A stretch of 64,000 bases of DNA from an uncultured Lachnospiraceae bacterium (GCA_910578475.1 CAJTRK010000004.1:1-64000), one strand, 5' to 3'; positions 44,090-53,570 are shown, counted from the stretch's first letter. Program-made: numbers and translations. The notes: a model not told the origin generated them from the sequence alone.

Positions 44090-44117
44090 AAGGCTCAATT
44101 TTTTGAGCCTTCTTTTT
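44090..44117 (+). terminator. Intrinsic terminator
   Basis: AAGGCTCAA pairs with TTGAGCCTT over a T4 loop, followed by CTTTTT. Confidence 0.88.
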
Positions 44118-44236
44118 GTATAATGAAAATTACTTTCAAATGAGGAGGGAAAACAGGGGCCATGAAAACGAAATAAGGAACACGATAACGGATTTTAAGC
44201 CTGTTACTGATGATGGCGGGCGGATAAGGAGCATGT

Positions 44237-44818
44237 ATGGAGAAGAAAGAAATGAAAGAAGCGATTAAGAGTGTTTACGGTCAGTTATGGGATTTGCTGT
44301 CACTGTATGTCGAGACGGACCGGTATAACAAGGTTCCTGCGGGAGAGCCGGAGGAAGATATATGGGATTATATGGGGAAAAAAATAGCTGAAATAAGAAA
44401 GAATGTTTCCGTTTTATTTATCGGGGAAGAAAAACTGTCAAAAAAGCTGAAGTGGATAATCGACGAAACGGAATATTTTGTCAGGCGGTATGAAATGCCG
44501 GGTGTTGTGGAGCGGTGGAAACAAATTAACCCGAACCTGACTTATTTTGACTGTGTTTTTGATATTATGGAGGAGCTGCCGGTATTTTATATGTTTGAGA
44601 ACTGCCTGATGAGGGGTGGCGTGAGATTGCCGGTATGTTTCAACTGCTATCCCGGTGCGGAACTGGCAGCAAGAAGGAAAGCATATTTTAAAGAGATGGA
44701 AGAAAAAAGCAAACGCGCAAATTTACAATATTCGGAAGAAATCATTTTTCAAAATGAACTGCTCCATACATTGGAGCTGCTGTTTGAAATGGTTTTCCGG
44801 GAGTTTGCAGCGGAGTAA
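44237..44818 (+). CDS. Hypothetical helical protein, 193 aa
   Basis: I do not recognise it. Mostly helical, acidic and soluble, with clustered Trp/Tyr (WDLLSLYVETDRY, ERWKQINPNLTYFDCVF). No signal peptide or catalytic motif. Ribosome site AAGGAGC upstream. A terminator hairpin follows. Confidence 0.55.
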   Translation: MEKKEMKEAIKSVYGQLWDLLSLYVETDRYNKVPAGEPEEDIWDYMGKKIAEIRKNVSVLFIGEEKLSKKLKWIIDETEYFVRRYEMPGVVERWKQINPNLTYFDCVFDIMEELPVFYMFENCLMRGGVRLPVCFNCYPGAELAARRKAYFKEMEEKSKRANLQYSEEIIFQNELLHTLELLFEMVFREFAAE

Positions 44819-44861
44819 GAAACAACGGGTTGCGTTTTCAAATCGTTTGTATCATTATAAG

Positions 44862-44893
44862 AGAGGGGATATTGCCTGGAAATTCCCCTCTTT
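44862..44893 (+). terminator. Terminator hairpin
   Basis: AGAGGGGA (44862-44869) pairs with TCCCCTCT (44884-44891), then TT. Located 44 nt after the stop of the 193-aa protein gene. Confidence 0.65.
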
Positions 44894-44929
44894 ATCTGTA
44901 CGACGACGGTTTCGTAAGGAGGAATTGCC

Positions 44930-45646
44930 ATGAGATATATCATATCCGATATTCACGGGTGTTACGAACAGTATCAAAAACTGCTTGAAAAGATAAATTT
45001 TACAAAAGAGGATGTGCTGTATGTTCTGGGGGATGTCGTTGACCGCGGGCCGGAGCCGATACGGGTATTGCGGGACATGATGAATCGACCGAACGTTATT
45101 TTTATTTTGGGGAATCACGATTTTATCATGTATTCGATAATGAAAAAGATGTCGGTAGAGATTACGGAAGAAAATTATTCCGGTCATTTGACGGAAGATG
45201 ATATGCTTGCATATCACCTGTGGATTCAGGATGGCGGCCTTGTCACGGCGGAGCAGTTCGGGAAATTGCATTACGACGAAAAAATGGATATATTGGATTA
45301 CATCGCGGAAGCTTCTCTGTTTGAGATAATCGATAACGGAGGAAAGGAATACCGGCTGGTACATGCGGGGCTTGCAAATTTCGCGGCGGATAAGCGGCTT
45401 GAGGAATATGACCTGTATGAATTGCTGGAGGAAAGGGCGGATTATACAAGACGGTATTACCCGGATAAAAACATTTTTCTGGTAACGGGACATACGCCGA
45501 CCGTATTTATTGACGATTGGGGAAAAACGGAAGTATACAGGAAAAACGGGCATATAGCGATGGACTGCGGATGTGTGGGAGGCGGAAAGCTGGCGGCTTT
45601 CTGTGTGGAGATGGAGGCGGTTGTCTATGTGGAAGGGCCGGAATGA
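44930..45646 (+). CDS. PPP-type metallophosphatase
   Basis: 238 aa. Ser/Thr phosphatase/Ap4A-hydrolase motifs: ISDIHGCYEQ (GDxHG-like), GDVVDRGPEP, GNHDF, and VTGHTPT. Such enzymes dephosphorylate proteins or cleave dinucleoside polyphosphates; specificity cannot be read. AGGAGGAATT precedes the ATG. It heads a run of close-set genes (44930-48632), the next 27 nt away. Confidence 0.87.
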   Translation: MRYIISDIHGCYEQYQKLLEKINFTKEDVLYVLGDVVDRGPEPIRVLRDMMNRPNVIFILGNHDFIMYSIMKKMSVEITEENYSGHLTEDDMLAYHLWIQDGGLVTAEQFGKLHYDEKMDILDYIAEASLFEIIDNGGKEYRLVHAGLANFAADKRLEEYDLYELLEERADYTRRYYPDKNIFLVTGHTPTVFIDDWGKTEVYRKNGHIAMDCGCVGGGKLAAFCVEMEAVVYVEGPE

Positions 45647-45673
45647 TTTGCAGAAAAAGGATGGAAGAAGAAT

Positions 45674-46639
45674 ATGGGAGAGCTGAGATTTGAACTGGAA
45701 GAATGGAAGCAGAGGAATCATTTTATAAATGAACTGAAATCGTACTGGGACCGGCGCGGACAGTCTTGCCAGTGGGATTATTTATTTGACAGGGAAGATA
45801 CGTTCAAAGATTATGACCCGGATTCTTCCCGGTATGTATGGGACAATGTATATAAGAAAATATATGCGGGAAAAAGAGATGAATGGGCATTCGAAGAGAT
45901 ATTTGATTTTCAGAATTTACGGCTGGAAGGGTGGCGCCTGGTTGCTCCGGCCCAAAAGAGCGAATCCTGGGACAACATGGTAAGACTTGGCGGGGAGACA
46001 GACTTTAATTTCAAGAAAGGATGCCTGAGAAAACAAAATCAAAAATATGAACGCTATAAAGAACTGATTGAGCGGGAAAATGATTTTTCGGAAGAGGAAA
46101 AAGAAGCATATTTATGCAAGTTAGACTGGTGTGAGCGGAGAACCCATTCTCTGGAGAACTTTTCTGTTATGTTGATTCCGGGTGCGATGAACAATTGCAA
46201 GGGAAGAGGACGGGACAGAATTGATAAATTTATTTATCTGTTGAACCTGTTTTTTCAGGAAAGAAATGAAGAAAGGGAAAAGCAGCAGGAAGATGAATAC
46301 CGGAAGAAAGCGGCATTGGCGGAAAACGGAGATGAAGAGTGCCGGGAAGCCTGTAAAAACTGGATTCACATTTCTTCCGCGGCGGGAGGAAAAGCGGAAT
46401 ATAAGATAAAATGCAGGCAGGCATTATATCAATATCTGGCATTGTTTGACGATGTTTATGATTACTGCGCCAAAGTCTATAAGATGGAAAAAGACCTGAC
46501 GGAGGAGCTCATAGCATCAGGAAAGAAAGTCGATTTCAGCAATGGAAACGATGTCGTTCATTATATGAATCTCGCGGAGCGTTACTGGCAGAGAAAACAT
46601 GAATTGATTTTTCCGGATAAAAAGACAGATGCAGAATAA
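45674..46639 (+). CDS. Unknown protein, 321 aa, in a WYL-linked cluster
   Basis: Not recognised with confidence. Many aromatic residues (WDYLFDREDTF, RYVWDNVYKKIY), a conserved-looking block VMLIPGAMNNCKGRGRDRIDK and a charged helical C-terminus (FFQERNEEREKQQEDEYRKK). The 'NNCKGRGRDR' block recalls the DUF6994 group, which is itself uncharacterised; this is a weak suggestion. Lies 16 nt before the WYL gene, probably co-transcribed. Confidence 0.55.
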   Translation: MGELRFELEEWKQRNHFINELKSYWDRRGQSCQWDYLFDREDTFKDYDPDSSRYVWDNVYKKIYAGKRDEWAFEEIFDFQNLRLEGWRLVAPAQKSESWDNMVRLGGETDFNFKKGCLRKQNQKYERYKELIERENDFSEEEKEAYLCKLDWCERRTHSLENFSVMLIPGAMNNCKGRGRDRIDKFIYLLNLFFQERNEEREKQQEDEYRKKAALAENGDEECREACKNWIHISSAAGGKAEYKIKCRQALYQYLALFDDVYDYCAKVYKMEKDLTEELIASGKKVDFSNGNDVVHYMNLAERYWQRKHELIFPDKKTDAE

Positions 46640-46655
46640 AGCAGGAGGATTATGA

Positions 46656-47828
46656 ATGCCCAGAGATAATTTACGAACCCTTTCGGCGCCTGAAAAGACG
46701 ATTCGTTTCCTTGACTATCTCAGAAAAAATACCGATGAAAATCATACCGTGCAGTTGAAAGATATTAAAGCGGCTTTTCGTGAGATGGGTTTAAATCCGG
46801 GCGTAAACAATACGCTGCATGATTTTATCGTCGGTGTGGCCAATGCCTGCAATGCGGATGTGGAAGAGTCCGTGCTTCCGCAGGCCGAGTGGCGCGTGAT
46901 GTTCGATGACTATATCGAAAAATATGGAGAACTGCCAATGGAAGACGAGACGGACAGGGAGTGGATGCAGATTCGGAATTTATACTATGTTCCCGAATTT
47001 TCTTACAAAGAACTTGACGCGTTGATTGAAGCGGTGCGGTTTTCCCGGACGCTGACGACAAAGGAAGCCGAAAAGATTATTAAAACGCTCGAGGAGAAGT
47101 TTGCGTCCAAATTCTATAAACGGGGCGTCAGGGGAATCTGCAAAGTGCATGAAAAGGCCGGCTATGACAGAGACCTTTTGCGGAAAAATCTTCTCACCAT
47201 TCAGCAGGCCATAGAGGACGGCGTGCAGATTGAATATCAGTTTAACGGATATTCTCATCATAAGAAACTGGAGCCCGCGGGCCGTTATAAAAGAAAGGCC
47301 AGCCCGTATTATATCGTGGCGGATAACGGGAAATATTATTTGCTGGCGGCAAACGAAAGGTATAAGAGCACGATGATACTGCGTATTGATTTGATGACGG
47401 AAGTGCTCATTCCCGAGAGAAACGAAACAACGGGCAAGAAGGGAATCCAAAGGATTCCTCCGGGTGACGTGGCGGCGCTGCCGCAAGACTGGGATGTGTA
47501 TTATCCGATGAAACATATCCATATGTCTTACGACGAGCCCGTCCGGATAAAACTCCGCATTAAGAGCAGAAAAGAACCGGACAATCCGCGGGAGCATGTA
47601 ACGCCGGATTATACATTTCTTTATGACTGTTTCGGGGATAATTACAGATATCTTGGTGTGGATAAAGAAGATTCCGATTACGACATAGTTTCGGTAGAGT
47701 GTTCCCCTTTCGGTATGACCAATTTTGCGCTGCAGTATGCAGACCGGCTGGAGGTATTGGAACCGGCGCATATACGGGAGGAGATTCAGAAAAAAGTGAG
47801 GCTTTTGCAAAACAAATATATGGTGTAG
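46656..47828 (+). CDS. WYL-domain transcriptional regulator
   Basis: 390 aa. N-terminal winged helix-like region (TIRFLDYLRKN...QLKDIKAAFREMG), middle helical linker and a WYL domain (residues about 185-290: IQQAIEDGVQIEYQF, KASPYYIVADNGKYYLLAANE), then a C-terminal WCX-like extension ending RLLQNKYMV. WYL proteins sense nucleotides or nucleic acids and often govern defence or DNA-damage genes. It sits between two unknown genes with short gaps (16 and 78 nt). Confidence 0.9.
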   Translation: MPRDNLRTLSAPEKTIRFLDYLRKNTDENHTVQLKDIKAAFREMGLNPGVNNTLHDFIVGVANACNADVEESVLPQAEWRVMFDDYIEKYGELPMEDETDREWMQIRNLYYVPEFSYKELDALIEAVRFSRTLTTKEAEKIIKTLEEKFASKFYKRGVRGICKVHEKAGYDRDLLRKNLLTIQQAIEDGVQIEYQFNGYSHHKKLEPAGRYKRKASPYYIVADNGKYYLLAANERYKSTMILRIDLMTEVLIPERNETTGKKGIQRIPPGDVAALPQDWDVYYPMKHIHMSYDEPVRIKLRIKSRKEPDNPREHVTPDYTFLYDCFGDNYRYLGVDKEDSDYDIVSVECSPFGMTNFALQYADRLEVLEPAHIREEIQKKVRLLQNKYMV

Positions 47829-47906
47829 GAAAAACAAAATAAACAATATAAAGAACAGGAAAACATAATGCAATATCGAAGACCGTCATAAGGAGGAATT
47901 ATCGGC

Positions 47907-48632
47907 ATGGAACAAAAAAATATATATGAACCAATCAGAAAAAAGGTGGAAGAGTGGATTTGGTACGATGAGCATCGGCCGAAGAGTAATTATTTTACGA
48001 ATATAGAGGAACATGACAGATTCCGGAGTCTGAACGACAGGGATTGTGTGCTGACAGGTGGAGCGTTGAAGGCAGACACGCTGTTCAGCCTGTGGAGACC
48101 GCTTCAAAGCACGCTTTTTCGGATAAATGACATGGACAAACTGCGGTCGGTGGGAAATATTTACAGCAAATACAACTTTCTGAAAGGGCTGGCCAAAGAA
48201 GATACGATGGAAAGGCTTTTGCCGGAAGAAATGCCCATCGTACAGAAATTAAGCGCGCTGTTTCAATTTGGAATCGGAAGGGAAAATGTATTTCTGCTCC
48301 CTGAAAGGCGGTTGAACTGCGACAGAGGACGCAATCCGTATTGTGACTATGTTCCTGTATTTTTGCTGGAGGCGTTCCCGGGCGGCGTATTTGCACGGAG
48401 CTGGAATGGTCTGGAAGATTATCTTGCATGGATTCGGAGAGAACATCTGGAAATGTTTTTTGACGGAGAGCTTTCGCCGGAGCACATTAAAGACCTGAGC
48501 GGAGCCGGGAACGTGCGGGAACCGTCCGCGCCGGAAGGCATACCGGCAATGGAGCATATGCTTGAAAATTATATTGAGATATTACAGGCGCGGCAAGAAT
48601 GGTTTAAAGAAGAACAGGAAGGAGAAACGTGA
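47907..48632 (+). CDS. Unknown protein, 241 aa, downstream of WYL gene
   Basis: Not recognised. Notable are VEEWIWYDEHRPKSNYFTN, LTGGALKADTLFSLWRPLQS, and a C-terminal DYLAWIRREHLEMFFDG. Soluble, Trp- and Tyr-rich; no catalytic motif. AAGGAGGA ribosome site 9 nt before ATG. It ends converging with the histidine kinase gene; no clear terminator lies in the 35-nt gap. Confidence 0.55.
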   Translation: MEQKNIYEPIRKKVEEWIWYDEHRPKSNYFTNIEEHDRFRSLNDRDCVLTGGALKADTLFSLWRPLQSTLFRINDMDKLRSVGNIYSKYNFLKGLAKEDTMERLLPEEMPIVQKLSALFQFGIGRENVFLLPERRLNCDRGRNPYCDYVPVFLLEAFPGGVFARSWNGLEDYLAWIRREHLEMFFDGELSPEHIKDLSGAGNVREPSAPEGIPAMEHMLENYIEILQARQEWFKEEQEGET

Positions 48633-48667
48633 AAACGGTCGTTTTGTACGGAAGTTGTTTGATAAAT

Positions 48668-50053
48668 TTATTTTGGTATGATTAATATGACTTTGAACCC
48701 ACCGTATTCGCTGTGGTCTATTAAAATTTCTCCTTGATGCCCTTTTATAATCTGTTTCACAATAAGCAATCCCAAACCATGCCGCTGTTCGGCAGTATTC
48801 GTATCACAAATCATATAATGCGGTGTATTGTTCAGTCTGTCAATCTGTTCGTCGGAAGCTCCTATACCGTTATCTTCAATACAAATCTTACAAGTATTGT
48901 TATCATCATCGACGGACACATAAATCACACACCCGTTTTCATTGTGGTTTATGCTATTCTGAATCAGGTTTGCTATTGCACGTTTCAGTAAATCCTTATC
49001 AGCGTTAATGTAACAGGCGGACAGGGTATCGGCGGTTTTCCATGTAATCGGAAATTTGTCATCAAGATTTGTGTTCATAAAATCTACAATAACCTGCCGG
49101 ATAATGGAGATTGCATTTTCCTGTTTTATTGTCAGCGGCTGCATATCATATTCAAGTTTGGAAGCGAGATTGAGGTCGTTAATCAAGTCTTTCATTCGAC
49201 TGCTATGCCTTACAACGACAGCGGCTTTTTTACGCTCAGTTTCTGACAGGTTTTTTGAATTTTCCAACTGTCCGGCGTAACCCATAATCATTGACAGCGG
49301 CGTTCTGATATCATGGGAAACGCCCGCAATCCAGTTTGCCCTTGCCGCTTCTTTTTTGCGTAACTGTTCCGTCTGCATTTGTAATATTTCAGATGTTTTA
49401 TTGATTCTTTCAGCTAATTCGGAAAATAAACCTTTTTCTTTCAGGCAGACAGGACTGCCGTCTGACAAATTCTGTATTCCATTCGTTATTGGTCTGATGG
49501 AACGTAACAACTTTGAATCAACAGCAACATATATGAGGAAAATTAAGACAACATTGACAGCCAAAATAATGATTGTGTTCCTGGGTAAATTTGCAATAAA
49601 GTTATAGTCCCAACTGGCTCTTGTATGCTTCCAAAATCTGTCTTTGGGAAAGCCTAACACCAATAATCCGTTTTGGGCTTCTCCTGTAAAAGTAGGATAC
49701 CCATCTATATAGCCGCGCGTTAGCTGCGCTATATCCGATAATGTATATTGCGCAGGGAGATGGTTGGGCAAATTATCTGTCCGCCATACGACTTGCCGCG
49801 TGTCATTGTCAATCAGGAAAGCCCAGGCATCTTCTTCTTTTAATTCAGCGATGACATCATCGGATATGGAATAGCCGCCATCTGTTGATTGCAATGCGGC
49901 TGCTGCATTATCCGCCATATCCCACGGAGAAAATGCTGACGTATTTCTTACAAAGACTATCACAAAAAAAGTAATGTTTAAAATAGCAAGAAGTATTGTG
50001 CTTAACATCATGATTCCAACAAAGCGGCGGATTAGTTTTGGAATGCTTTTCAT
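48668..50053 (-). CDS. Sensor histidine kinase, CprK-like
   Basis: 461 aa. Two membrane helices (about 10-35 and 155-180) flank an extracytoplasmic domain of about 120 residues; a HAMP-like linker follows. H-box WIAGVSHDIRTPLSMIMGY, N-box NLIQNSINHNE, G1 CIEDNGIGAS and G2 RHGLGLLIVKQII are complete. It senses a cell-envelope signal, plausibly a lantibiotic, given the transporter across the gap. ATG 50053 follows the leader repeat; ATG 50101 lies inside it. It is in the same direction as the regulator gene, 94 nt away. Confidence 0.88.
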   Translation of the reverse strand: MKSIPKLIRRFVGIMMLSTILLAILNITFFVIVFVRNTSAFSPWDMADNAAAALQSTDGGYSISDDVIAELKEEDAWAFLIDNDTRQVVWRTDNLPNHLPAQYTLSDIAQLTRGYIDGYPTFTGEAQNGLLVLGFPKDRFWKHTRASWDYNFIANLPRNTIIILAVNVVLIFLIYVAVDSKLLRSIRPITNGIQNLSDGSPVCLKEKGLFSELAERINKTSEILQMQTEQLRKKEAARANWIAGVSHDIRTPLSMIMGYAGQLENSKNLSETERKKAAVVVRHSSRMKDLINDLNLASKLEYDMQPLTIKQENAISIIRQVIVDFMNTNLDDKFPITWKTADTLSACYINADKDLLKRAIANLIQNSINHNENGCVIYVSVDDDNNTCKICIEDNGIGASDEQIDRLNNTPHYMICDTNTAEQRHGLGLLIVKQIIKGHQGEILIDHSEYGGFKVILIIPK

Positions 50054-50084
50054 ACTGATAACCATGCCTTTCCGTAGCCTGCGG
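50054..50084 (-). promoter_or_regulatory. Recurring translation leader, copy 8
   Basis: On the minus strand: GCAGGCT, ACG, GAAAGGCATGGTTAT, then CAGT and ATG 50053. It lies in the gap between the regulator and the kinase. Confidence 0.65.
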
Positions 50085-50147
50085 ATTTGGGCAGCAGGCA
50101 CAACATTTGCAAGACGAATAAAGACGCCTGTGAAAAATTTTTTTACA

Positions 50148-50864
50148 CTATTTTCCCTCTACAATTAACTTATAACCTAATCCTTTGACTGTAACCAGCG
50201 AAACAGGGTGCGAGGGATTTTCTTCTATTTTTTCTCTGATACGGCGTATATGCGCCATTAAAGAATTTTCATATCCAAAGGGATTGTCGCCCCATGCGGC
50301 CTCGCACAATGCGTCAATCGTCACAATACGCCCCGCATTGCGATATAAGGCAGACAGCAAATCATGTTCTTTTGCCGTCAATGGGATGTGTTCATCATTT
50401 TTTATGACCTCAGCGCGCGAAAAATCAATTTGACTGTCATGTAAGCATACAAGCGGATTTTCGTCTTTGTAGCTTCTGCGTAAAACTGCCATGACACGAA
50501 ACAAAAGCTCTTTTGGCAAAAAGGGTTTTACGATATAATCATCAGCCCCTAAACCAAAGCCTTTGAATTTATCATCATCTTCGCCACAGGCAGTAAGAAA
50601 AAGAATGGGGTAATCGCCGCCTTTCTTTAACTGTTCCATTAACGCAAACCCGTTCCCGTCCGGAAGCATTACGTCAAGGATTGCTAATTCCGGGCGGTTT
50701 TTTTCAGCTTGTTCCATAGCTTCTTTCATATTTTGGGCAGCTTTGACATTTTGAAATCCGTATTCCGTTAAAATAGACAAAACCATATCTAAAAGCTCCT
50801 GTTCATCATCAACGAGCAGGATACGCTTATTCAGCAGATAATCTTCATTCATAGTAATCTCCAT
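50148..50864 (-). CDS. OmpR-family response regulator, CprR-like
   Basis: 238 aa. Receiver domain with phosphoacceptor Asp in LAILDVMLPDGNGF, Lys in VKPFLPKEL, and a C-terminal winged-helix domain (AKEHDLLSALYRNAGRIVT, ENSLMAHIRRIREK). It likely acts on the direct repeat at 51043-51061. First gene of the two-component operon, facing away from the transporter. Confidence 0.93.
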   Translation of the reverse strand: MEITMNEDYLLNKRILLVDDEQELLDMVLSILTEYGFQNVKAAQNMKEAMEQAEKNRPELAILDVMLPDGNGFALMEQLKKGGDYPILFLTACGEDDDKFKGFGLGADDYIVKPFLPKELLFRVMAVLRRSYKDENPLVCLHDSQIDFSRAEVIKNDEHIPLTAKEHDLLSALYRNAGRIVTIDALCEAAWGDNPFGYENSLMAHIRRIREKIEENPSHPVSLVTVKGLGYKLIVEGK

Positions 50865-50963
50865 TCTTGCTCAACACGCAGTAATCTCCTTTCACAGTTA
50901 CATCATACCATGTCTTACGACATTGTAACGCTTCGCGGTGCACACTTGCCTCGCGCGGCGTTG

Positions 50964-50988
50964 ACGGCTTCATGCAGGCATGAGCCGT
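50964..50988. other. Hairpin in the regulator-transporter gap
   Basis: ACGGCT-T-CATGC pairs with GCATGAGCCGT with one bulged T. No T tract of note follows on either strand; role unclear. Confidence 0.35.
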
Positions 50989-51042
50989 ACTTTCTTCGTT
51001 ATTTTACCATAGAATGGCGAATTTTTTGGGGGATTTCTGAAA

Positions 51043-51061
51043 ATGTAAGGCAGATGTAAGG
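51043..51061 (+). promoter_or_regulatory. Response-regulator box
   Basis: ATGTAAGG occurs twice, 11 bp apart (51043-51050, 51054-51061). Such tandem repeats one helical turn apart are typical binding sites for OmpR-family regulators of antimicrobial-peptide transporters. Confidence 0.6.
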
Positions 51062-51123
51062 TAAAGAGAATGTTGTCGCAAGGCTGCGTGGGTATCATGG
51101 AAGCAATGAAAGGAGATGTATAT

Positions 51124-51906
51124 ATGGATTACATTATTACAACCAAACAGCTGACTAAGAAATACAAATCTTTTGTCGCTGTTAATAACGTTTCGCTGCA
51201 TATCCGGAAAGGCAGTATTTACGGCTTTCTGGGCCCGAATGGTGCGGGAAAATCCACTACCATGAAAATGCTCTTAGGATTGACTGCGCCTACCAAAGGC
51301 AGTTTTACAATCGACGGAAAGCGATTTCCGAATGACCGCATTTCCATTTTGAAAGAAGTAGGTTCCTTTATCGAATCGCCCTCTTTTTATGCAAATCTGA
51401 CAGGCAAAGAAAACCTTGACATTATCCGCCGTATTTTGAGGCTTCCGAAGAGTTCCGTTACGGACGCACTGGAGCTTGTCGGGCTTTCTGAATTTGGCGG
51501 GCGGCTTGCAAAAAAATACTCATTGGGCATGAAGCAGCGGTTGGGGCTTGCCGGAGCTTTGTTGGGCAGACCGCCTATTTTGATTTTAGATGAACCGACA
51601 AATGGACTTGACCCATCCGGCATACATGAAATCCGAAATTTGATTAAATCGTTACCCGGTCTTTATGATTGCACCGTTCTTATTTCTTCACATATGCTGT
51701 CTGAAATCGAGTTAATGGCAGACGATATAGGAATACTCAATCATGGTCATTTGCTGTTTGAGGGAAGCCTCGACGAATTACGACAGAACGCATTGCAGTC
51801 CGGATTTGGTACAGATAATAAAATCAGCGTCGCTCATTTGGAAGATATGTTCCTGTCAATGGTTGATAAAGACAATGCAGGCAGAAAGAAGAGGGCAATA
51901 TTATGA
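51124..51906 (+). CDS. Lantibiotic-immunity ABC transporter, ATPase
   Basis: 260 aa. Walker A GPNGAGKSTTMKMLL, Q-loop, signature SLGMKQRLGLA, Walker B ILILDEPTNGLD, H-loop ISSHMLSE: a BcrA/NisF-type ATPase. With the next two permeases it would expel or protect against lantibiotics or bacitracin-like peptides. ATG 51124 follows AAAGGAG by 8 nt; ATG 51070 is too far upstream. The ATGA overlap couples it to the next gene. Confidence 0.93.
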   Translation: MDYIITTKQLTKKYKSFVAVNNVSLHIRKGSIYGFLGPNGAGKSTTMKMLLGLTAPTKGSFTIDGKRFPNDRISILKEVGSFIESPSFYANLTGKENLDIIRRILRLPKSSVTDALELVGLSEFGGRLAKKYSLGMKQRLGLAGALLGRPPILILDEPTNGLDPSGIHEIRNLIKSLPGLYDCTVLISSHMLSEIELMADDIGILNHGHLLFEGSLDELRQNALQSGFGTDNKISVAHLEDMFLSMVDKDNAGRKKRAIL

Positions 51907-52640
51907 ACATCACGATGAGGACATTTACCATCGAACTTAGAAAAGAAAAGCGTACAGGTGTTCTTCCGTTAATGCTTGCAGTCGGCATTTTGGGGGCAGC
52001 ATACGACTTTGCCTTTTTTCTTGTGCGGAAAGACACTCTTCTAAATCTGCCATTAGCGCCTATGGATGTGCTGCTTACGCAGTTGTATGGCATGATAATG
52101 GTTTTGAATATGTTTGGTATCATAGTCGCTGCCTGTATGATTTACAATATGGAATTTAAGGGAAGCGCTGTTAAAAAGATGTATATGCTCCCTGCAAGTG
52201 TTCCGATTATGTACTTTTGCAAATTTCTGATTTTAACTATCATGCTCTTGATTGTAACGGTTTTTCAGAATTTGGCGCTTACCCGAATCGGCCTGACGAA
52301 TTTACCACAGGGTACATTTGAATTTGAGGCTATGTTATCTTTTGCCGGATATTCATTTACAACGTCGATGCCCGTATTATCTTTTATGGTTCTTATATCA
52401 TCCCGCTTTGAAAATATGTGGGTGACTCTTGGCATCGGTGTTGCGGGGTTTTTGAGCGGCATGGCATTGGCTGCGTCGAATACAGTTTTGCTTTGCATGC
52501 ACCCCTTTGTAATTATGCTGAAACCCGCTGTCGCAATGAGCGCACAGCCGGATATTGTCGTTGTGATTTTTTCGCTGGTTGAAACAGCCGTTTTCCTTTT
52601 TTTCGGATTATGGGCTGCCAAATACCTGCGCTACGAATAG
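51903..52640 (+). CDS. Lantibiotic-immunity permease (MutE/EpiE type)
   Basis: 245 aa, six hydrophobic helices. Opens MRTFTIELRKEKRTGVLPLM and includes LTQLYGMIMVLNMFG and YNMEFKGSAVKKMYMLP, typical of the first of the paired permeases in immunity transporters. It overlaps the ATPase gene by 4 nt and the next starts 13 nt later. Confidence 0.88.
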   Translation: MNITMRTFTIELRKEKRTGVLPLMLAVGILGAAYDFAFFLVRKDTLLNLPLAPMDVLLTQLYGMIMVLNMFGIIVAACMIYNMEFKGSAVKKMYMLPASVPIMYFCKFLILTIMLLIVTVFQNLALTRIGLTNLPQGTFEFEAMLSFAGYSFTTSMPVLSFMVLISSRFENMWVTLGIGVAGFLSGMALAASNTVLLCMHPFVIMLKPAVAMSAQPDIVVVIFSLVETAVFLFFGLWAAKYLRYE

Positions 52641-52653
52641 GGAGGTGTAGGGT

Positions 52654-53418
52654 ATGAGCTTTTTAGAACTGCTTAAAATCGAGTTTATAAAAGTAAAACG
52701 AGGTAAAATGATACCGCTGATTTTTATAGCTCCACTGTTGGTCGTGGCTTCCGGCGTGGCCAACCTGCAAAATTATTTTTCGCCCGAATATACAAACGCA
52801 TGGGCGGCTATGTTCATTCAGAGCGCATTGGTTTATGCCTATTATCTGCTTCCGTTCAGCATGATAGTTGTATGCGTGATGATTATGGGACGCGAAACGG
52901 GAAACAATGGAATTTTGAAAATGTTAGCCTTACCCGTCAGCCGTTATGCCCTGTCGGCCGCAAAATTTTGCGTGCTTCTCTTTTATCTATTCATGGAAAT
53001 GGTTGTTTTTCTTGTTGTTTTTGTGATAACAGGGTTGATTGCAGCGGGCAATACAGGAATTACGGAAGCATTGCCGGTCATGTATTTATTGAAGTGGTGT
53101 GCCGGATTATTTTTCACGATGCTTCCCGGTGTGGCGGCAATGTGGGCGATTACGGTACTATTTGATAAACCGTTACTATCCGTCGGATTAAACCTGCTTC
53201 TTGTTATCCCCGGCGTATTAGCGGCAAATACACCGCTTTGGGTGGTTTACCCTTATTGTTACAGTGGTTATTTGGTATCCTGCTCCCTGCATGATTTTAC
53301 GGCAAAGGGCGTTAGCTCCGGTTTTCACCTGTTCCCATTTTTACCATGTGCAATTCTGGTTTATGTGTCGGTACTTACAGTGTCGGTGAAATGTTTTGGA
53401 AAAAAAGAAATGAGATGA
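52654..53418 (+). CDS. Lantibiotic-immunity permease (MutG type)
   Basis: 254 aa, six helices. FLELLKIEFIKVKRGKMIPL and MGRETGNNGILKMLALPVSR are typical of the second permease. Completes the three-gene CprABC-like transporter. No lantibiotic precursor or LanM/LanB gene is visible nearby. GGAGGTG ribosome site. Confidence 0.88.
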   Translation: MSFLELLKIEFIKVKRGKMIPLIFIAPLLVVASGVANLQNYFSPEYTNAWAAMFIQSALVYAYYLLPFSMIVVCVMIMGRETGNNGILKMLALPVSRYALSAAKFCVLLFYLFMEMVVFLVVFVITGLIAAGNTGITEALPVMYLLKWCAGLFFTMLPGVAAMWAITVLFDKPLLSVGLNLLLVIPGVLAANTPLWVVYPYCYSGYLVSCSLHDFTAKGVSSGFHLFPFLPCAILVYVSVLTVSVKCFGKKEMR

Positions 53419-53489
53419 CTACGTTATTTAACAGGGTGTTGACAGATAGTGTACGCTCAAAAGCGGCGTTCTGTTGCGTAACAGAAAAG

Positions 53490-53527
53490 CAGAGAACCGA
53501 CCACGAATGAAAGTGACATGTTCTCTG
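53490..53527. terminator. Hairpin between converging operons
   Basis: CAGAGAAC (53490-53497) pairs with GTTCTCTG (53520-53527), loop 22 nt. Read on the minus strand it is followed by CTTTTCTG, so it could end the kinase gene; a second hairpin (TTCTGTT/AACAGAA, 53469-53486) adjoins. Confidence 0.45.
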
Positions 53528-53570
53528 CGCCCCATTTCCCAAATTTCCTTATCGCTGTAAACGGATTCTG

